Positions 8,589 to 9,660 of a stretch of DNA of 9,660 nt are shown piece by piece. Within the stretch, counting starts at the first letter, position 1, and the number at the start of each line of letters is the position of its first letter. The notes beneath the pieces were generated by a model, which was given only the letters and a program-made list of their open reading frames with translations, was not told the origin of the DNA and made no database searches. The stretch comes from Alphaproteobacteria bacterium. GTDB lineage: Bacteria > Pseudomonadota > Alphaproteobacteria > RF32 > CAG-239. The stretch spans positions 1 to 9,660 of the forward strand of contig JAFYWO010000100.1 in assembly GCA_017557925.1 (NCBI GenBank), given 5' to 3'. The position numbers were made by a program, and so were the translations under genes.

Positions 8589-8655
8589 CCCTTTCGGCTT
8601 ATCGGGTTACGTAAAAGACTTGTCTTCTATAAGCCCTGCAGAAGACACAAGCCTT
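8589..8655 (-). promoter_or_regulatory. Candidate pseudoknotted riboswitch-like RNA before pncA (copy 1)
   Basis: On the transcript, outer helix AAGGCU (8655-8650) pairs with AGUCUU (8620-8615), including one G-U that is a pair only in minus-strand RNA. A UG bulge (8649-8648) follows. The inner helix is 8 bp (8647-8640 with 8628-8621) and closes the 11-nt loop GCAGGGCUUAU (8639-8629). The tail reads UUACGUAACCCG and then AUAAGCC (8602-8596), which can pair over 7 bp with GGCUUAU of the loop, making an H-type pseudoknot. The Shine-Dalgarno GAAAGGG (8595-8589) comes immediately after. It fills the gap between nadM and pncA, has no U tract, and so would act on pncA translation. The structure is seen by hand pairing; the ligand is unknown, and NAD+ or a precursor is the natural guess. 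Confidence 0.65.
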
Positions 8656-8665
8656 AATAAATTTA

Positions 8666-9208
8666 CTAAATAATACCTTTTTTCTTATTAAAGTATTCTT
8701 CAACCAAACTATGATTTTCTTTAGCAATAAAATTTTTCCATCTTTTATCGCCGAATTTTATCATATCACGAACCATCGAACCTGTAACAAACGGGAAGTT
8801 TTCATCAGTTCTGTCTACAAGCTCAATAAATTTGAAGTGTTCCTTAAACCAATGAGCATCATAAGACGAACCTGCATAATAAACATCCGGTTTATCAAGC
8901 ATCGGAAAACTTTCTTCTATAAAGTCCAAAACATAATCAGCCCATTCTGCAGGATTATTTATATCAAACAATCCGACAATTTTTAAGCGGTCATATTCTT
9001 CTTTGCCTTTATAGATATTTTGAATCATCTTCTTTCTGGTTGTATAATTAAGGGGATTACGAGAAGTCCCTTGCTCTTGGATACTACCTAATATGACAGT
9101 AACCTTATCGCACTCCTCAAGCATCTTATCAATCAGCTTTTGGTGTCCGATATGAAAGGGTTGTGCTCTCATAATGGTAAGACCGTGTATATACTTAAAA
9201 TCAGACAT
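8666..9208 (-). CDS. nadM: NadM-type nicotinamide/nicotinate mononucleotide adenylyltransferase
   Basis: It transfers AMP from ATP to a pyridine mononucleotide. The 180-residue protein shows the nucleotidyltransferase fold: a start strand leading to GLTIMRAQPFHIGHQKLI with HIGH at 19-22, GSIQEQGTSRNPLNYTTRKKMI (41-62), YAGSSYDAHWF (111-121), and the ATP-binding FVTGSMVRDMI (140-150), equivalent to the ISSTxxR motif. The short length and the TMRAQPFHIGH wording are those of the archaeal-type NadM family rather than bacterial NadD. NadM often prefers NMN, but in this operon the substrate made is nicotinate mononucleotide, so dual or altered specificity is expected (inference). The start at 9208 is chosen because AAAGGAG (9223-9217) is 8 nt upstream; the longer frame from 9247 would run through a hairpin and lacks a ribosome site. 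It is first in the operon. Confidence 0.9.
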   Translation of the reverse strand: MSDFKYIHGLTIMRAQPFHIGHQKLIDKMLEECDKVTVILGSIQEQGTSRNPLNYTTRKKMIQNIYKGKEEYDRLKIVGLFDINNPAEWADYVLDFIEESFPMLDKPDVYYAGSSYDAHWFKEHFKFIELVDRTDENFPFVTGSMVRDMIKFGDKRWKNFIAKENHSLVEEYFNKKKGII

Positions 9209-9209
9209 T

Positions 9210-9231
9210 AAAAAAACTCCTTTATTAGGAG
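9210..9231 (-). promoter_or_regulatory. Hairpin sequestering the nadM Shine-Dalgarno
   Basis: On the transcript CUCCU (9231-9227), a 5-nt loop and AGGAG (9221-9217) form a hairpin whose 3' arm is the nadM ribosome site. U7 follows (9216-9210), so it also resembles a very short terminator. Either reading would lower NadM synthesis when it folds. A 5-bp stem is weak, and SD-like repeats can occur by chance. Confidence 0.45.
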
Positions 9232-9269
9232 CCATCAACAAAATCACATAAACTAAACTTAAATCAATT

Positions 9270-9302
9270 AAAAAAAAGTTTGTCTATCAATCTTATCAAA
9301 CT
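9270..9302 (-). terminator. Attenuator-type terminator in the nadM leader
   Basis: On the transcript AGUUUG (9302-9297), a 14-nt loop and CAAACU (9282-9277) are followed by eight U (9277-9270). It lies between the RNA motif and the coding region, so termination here would prevent expression of the whole NAD operon. The stem has only two G-C pairs and a large loop, so it is weak by itself. The same GUUUG strand (9301-9297) can instead pair with CAAAC at 9313-9309, as discussed in the findings. Confidence 0.6.
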
Positions 9303-9353
9303 GGCTCGGTTTGTGAAAGTTCTATGCTCATAAGCCCTGCGAGCATCAAGAAC
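9303..9353 (-). promoter_or_regulatory. Candidate pseudoknotted riboswitch-like RNA in the nadM leader (copy 2)
   Basis: The transcript shows outer helix GUUCU (9353-9349) with AGAAC (9323-9319), a UG bulge (9348-9347), a 6-bp inner helix AUGCUC/GAGCAU (9346-9341 with 9329-9324), and the loop GCAGGGCUUAU (9340-9330), identical to that of copy 1. The tail UUUCACAAACC leads to GAGCC (9307-9303), able to pair with GGCUU of the loop over 5 bp including one G-U. The helices share almost no sequence with copy 1 but the architecture, bulge, loop and tail agree, which argues for a conserved RNA and against a simple DNA repeat or protein operator. It begins within a few bases of the predicted transcript start. 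Confidence 0.68.
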
Positions 9354-9359
9354 AATTTT

Positions 9360-9387
9360 ATAGTATAAAAAAAATAAAAAATGTCAA
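9360..9387 (-). promoter_or_regulatory. Promoter of the nadM-pncA-pncB-nadE operon
   Basis: On the minus strand a perfect TTGACA (9387-9382) is followed after 16 nt by TACTAT (9365-9360). TATACT and CTATAA overlap the same spot in other registers. Transcription would start near 9353, exactly at the first base of the structured RNA, giving a leader of about 145 nt before nadM. Confidence 0.65.
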
Positions 9388-9403
9388 CCCAAAAATATTA
9401 TAC

Positions 9404-9430
9404 TTGACTTTTTTATCCCCAAAATACTAA
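9404..9430 (+). promoter_or_regulatory. Possible promoter of the MBL-fold ORF
   Basis: TTGACT (9404-9409) stands 15 nt from TACTAA (9425-9430). The spacer is short and the -10 imperfect, so this is tentative. The -35 boxes of the two divergent genes lie back to back only 16 nt apart. Confidence 0.35.
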
Positions 9431-9452
9431 CCTCAAACAAAAGGAGGTAATA

Positions 9453-9641
9453 ATGAAGATAACTGTTTTAGGCTCCGGTTCTGCTTATGGAGTTCCAATG
9501 ATGTTTAATACTTTTGGAAATGCTTCTTCTTGTAATCCCAAAAATAACCGCACACGTCCCTCTGTTTTTTTAGAAACTGAAGATAAATGTGTTTTGATAG
9601 ATGCAGGTCCTGAGTTACGTCTTCAAATATGCAGCGCATAG
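9453..9641 (+). CDS. MBL-fold metallohydrolase, N-terminal fragment with early stop
   Basis: A strong ribosome site AAGGAGG (9441-9447) lies 5 nt before the ATG. The 62 residues match the start of PhnP-like metallo-beta-lactamase-fold hydrolases: MKITVLGSGSAYGVP at the N-terminus, NPKNNRTRPSVFLE at about 29-42, and VLIDAGPELRLQ at 47-58, where the family then continues into the HxHxDH metal site. Family members are about 250 residues long. Here a TAG at 9639 ends the frame before any metal ligand, and the last ~30 bases (9631-9660) are about two-thirds G+C, unlike everything before. The ORF may be a real pseudogene, but a sequence or assembly artefact at the window end is at least as likely. 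The family is likely; the function is unknown. Confidence 0.6.
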   Translation: MKITVLGSGSAYGVPMMFNTFGNASSCNPKNNRTRPSVFLETEDKCVLIDAGPELRLQICSA

Positions 9642-9660
9642 CTGATCAGTGCGTCGCCGG

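Noticed and set aside
8617..8653. Protein operator (NrtR- or NadQ-like palindrome) as explanation for the inverted repeats
   Set aside because: The arms of the two copies have different sequences while the unpaired loop is identical. That is opposite to what a DNA-binding palindrome would show.
9209..9247. Longer nadM reading frame starting at 9247
   Set aside because: It has no ribosome site of its own, crosses the CUCCU/AGGAG hairpin, and adds residues (MILLMAPNKGVFL) that are not part of the family. The ATG at 9208 has a perfectly spaced AAAGGAG.
1..9660. CRISPR array, insertion sequence, tRNA or rRNA
   Set aside because: No regularly spaced direct repeats, transposase frame with terminal inverted repeats, or conserved RNA gene signatures were seen on either strand.

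Overview
This is an AT-rich stretch (roughly one third G+C by eye) of a bacterial chromosome, densely coded and with short, well-formed leaders and terminators. The linkage ppiD-like / tpiA / secG / pyrG is typical of Alphaproteobacteria. With the low G+C this suggests an AT-rich, possibly host-associated or uncultured alphaproteobacterium. That lineage is an inference from synteny and protein motifs; I could not run a search.

Left part (1-4000): a PpiD-like periplasmic folding factor runs leftward off the window edge. From the shared upstream region, tpiA (triosephosphate isomerase) and secG (Sec translocon subunit) run rightward 14 nt apart and end at a strong intrinsic terminator. pyrG (CTP synthase) follows and has its own strong terminator. 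Middle part (4150-5610): a leftward CorC/TlyC-type membrane protein (DUF21 + CBS pair + transporter-associated domain) with a clear promoter and terminator.

Right part (5677-9390): a leftward four-gene operon, in transcription order nadM - pncA - pncB - nadE. Together these encode every step from nicotinamide to NAD+: deamidation (PncA), phosphoribosylation (PncB), adenylylation (NadM) and ammonia-dependent amidation (NadE). A divergent MBL-fold hydrolase ORF begins at 9453 and stops abruptly just before the window end, inside an oddly GC-rich tail.

The most interesting signal is non-coding. The leader of nadM (about 9303-9353) and the nadM-pncA gap (about 8596-8655) carry the same RNA architecture on the minus strand: a two-part stem with a 5' UG bulge and an identical 11-nt loop, GCAGGGCUUAU. 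Both are followed by a similar tail that can pair back to the loop as a pseudoknot. The stem sequences of the two copies are almost entirely different but remain paired, which is natural covariation. The nadM copy is followed by mutually exclusive antiterminator and terminator helices with a U8 tract. The pncA copy abuts the Shine-Dalgarno sequence. This looks like a riboswitch-type element, acting by attenuation in one place and on translation in the other, that controls NAD salvage. I do not recognise it as a named class, but I cannot exclude a divergent member of a known NAD+ riboswitch family.
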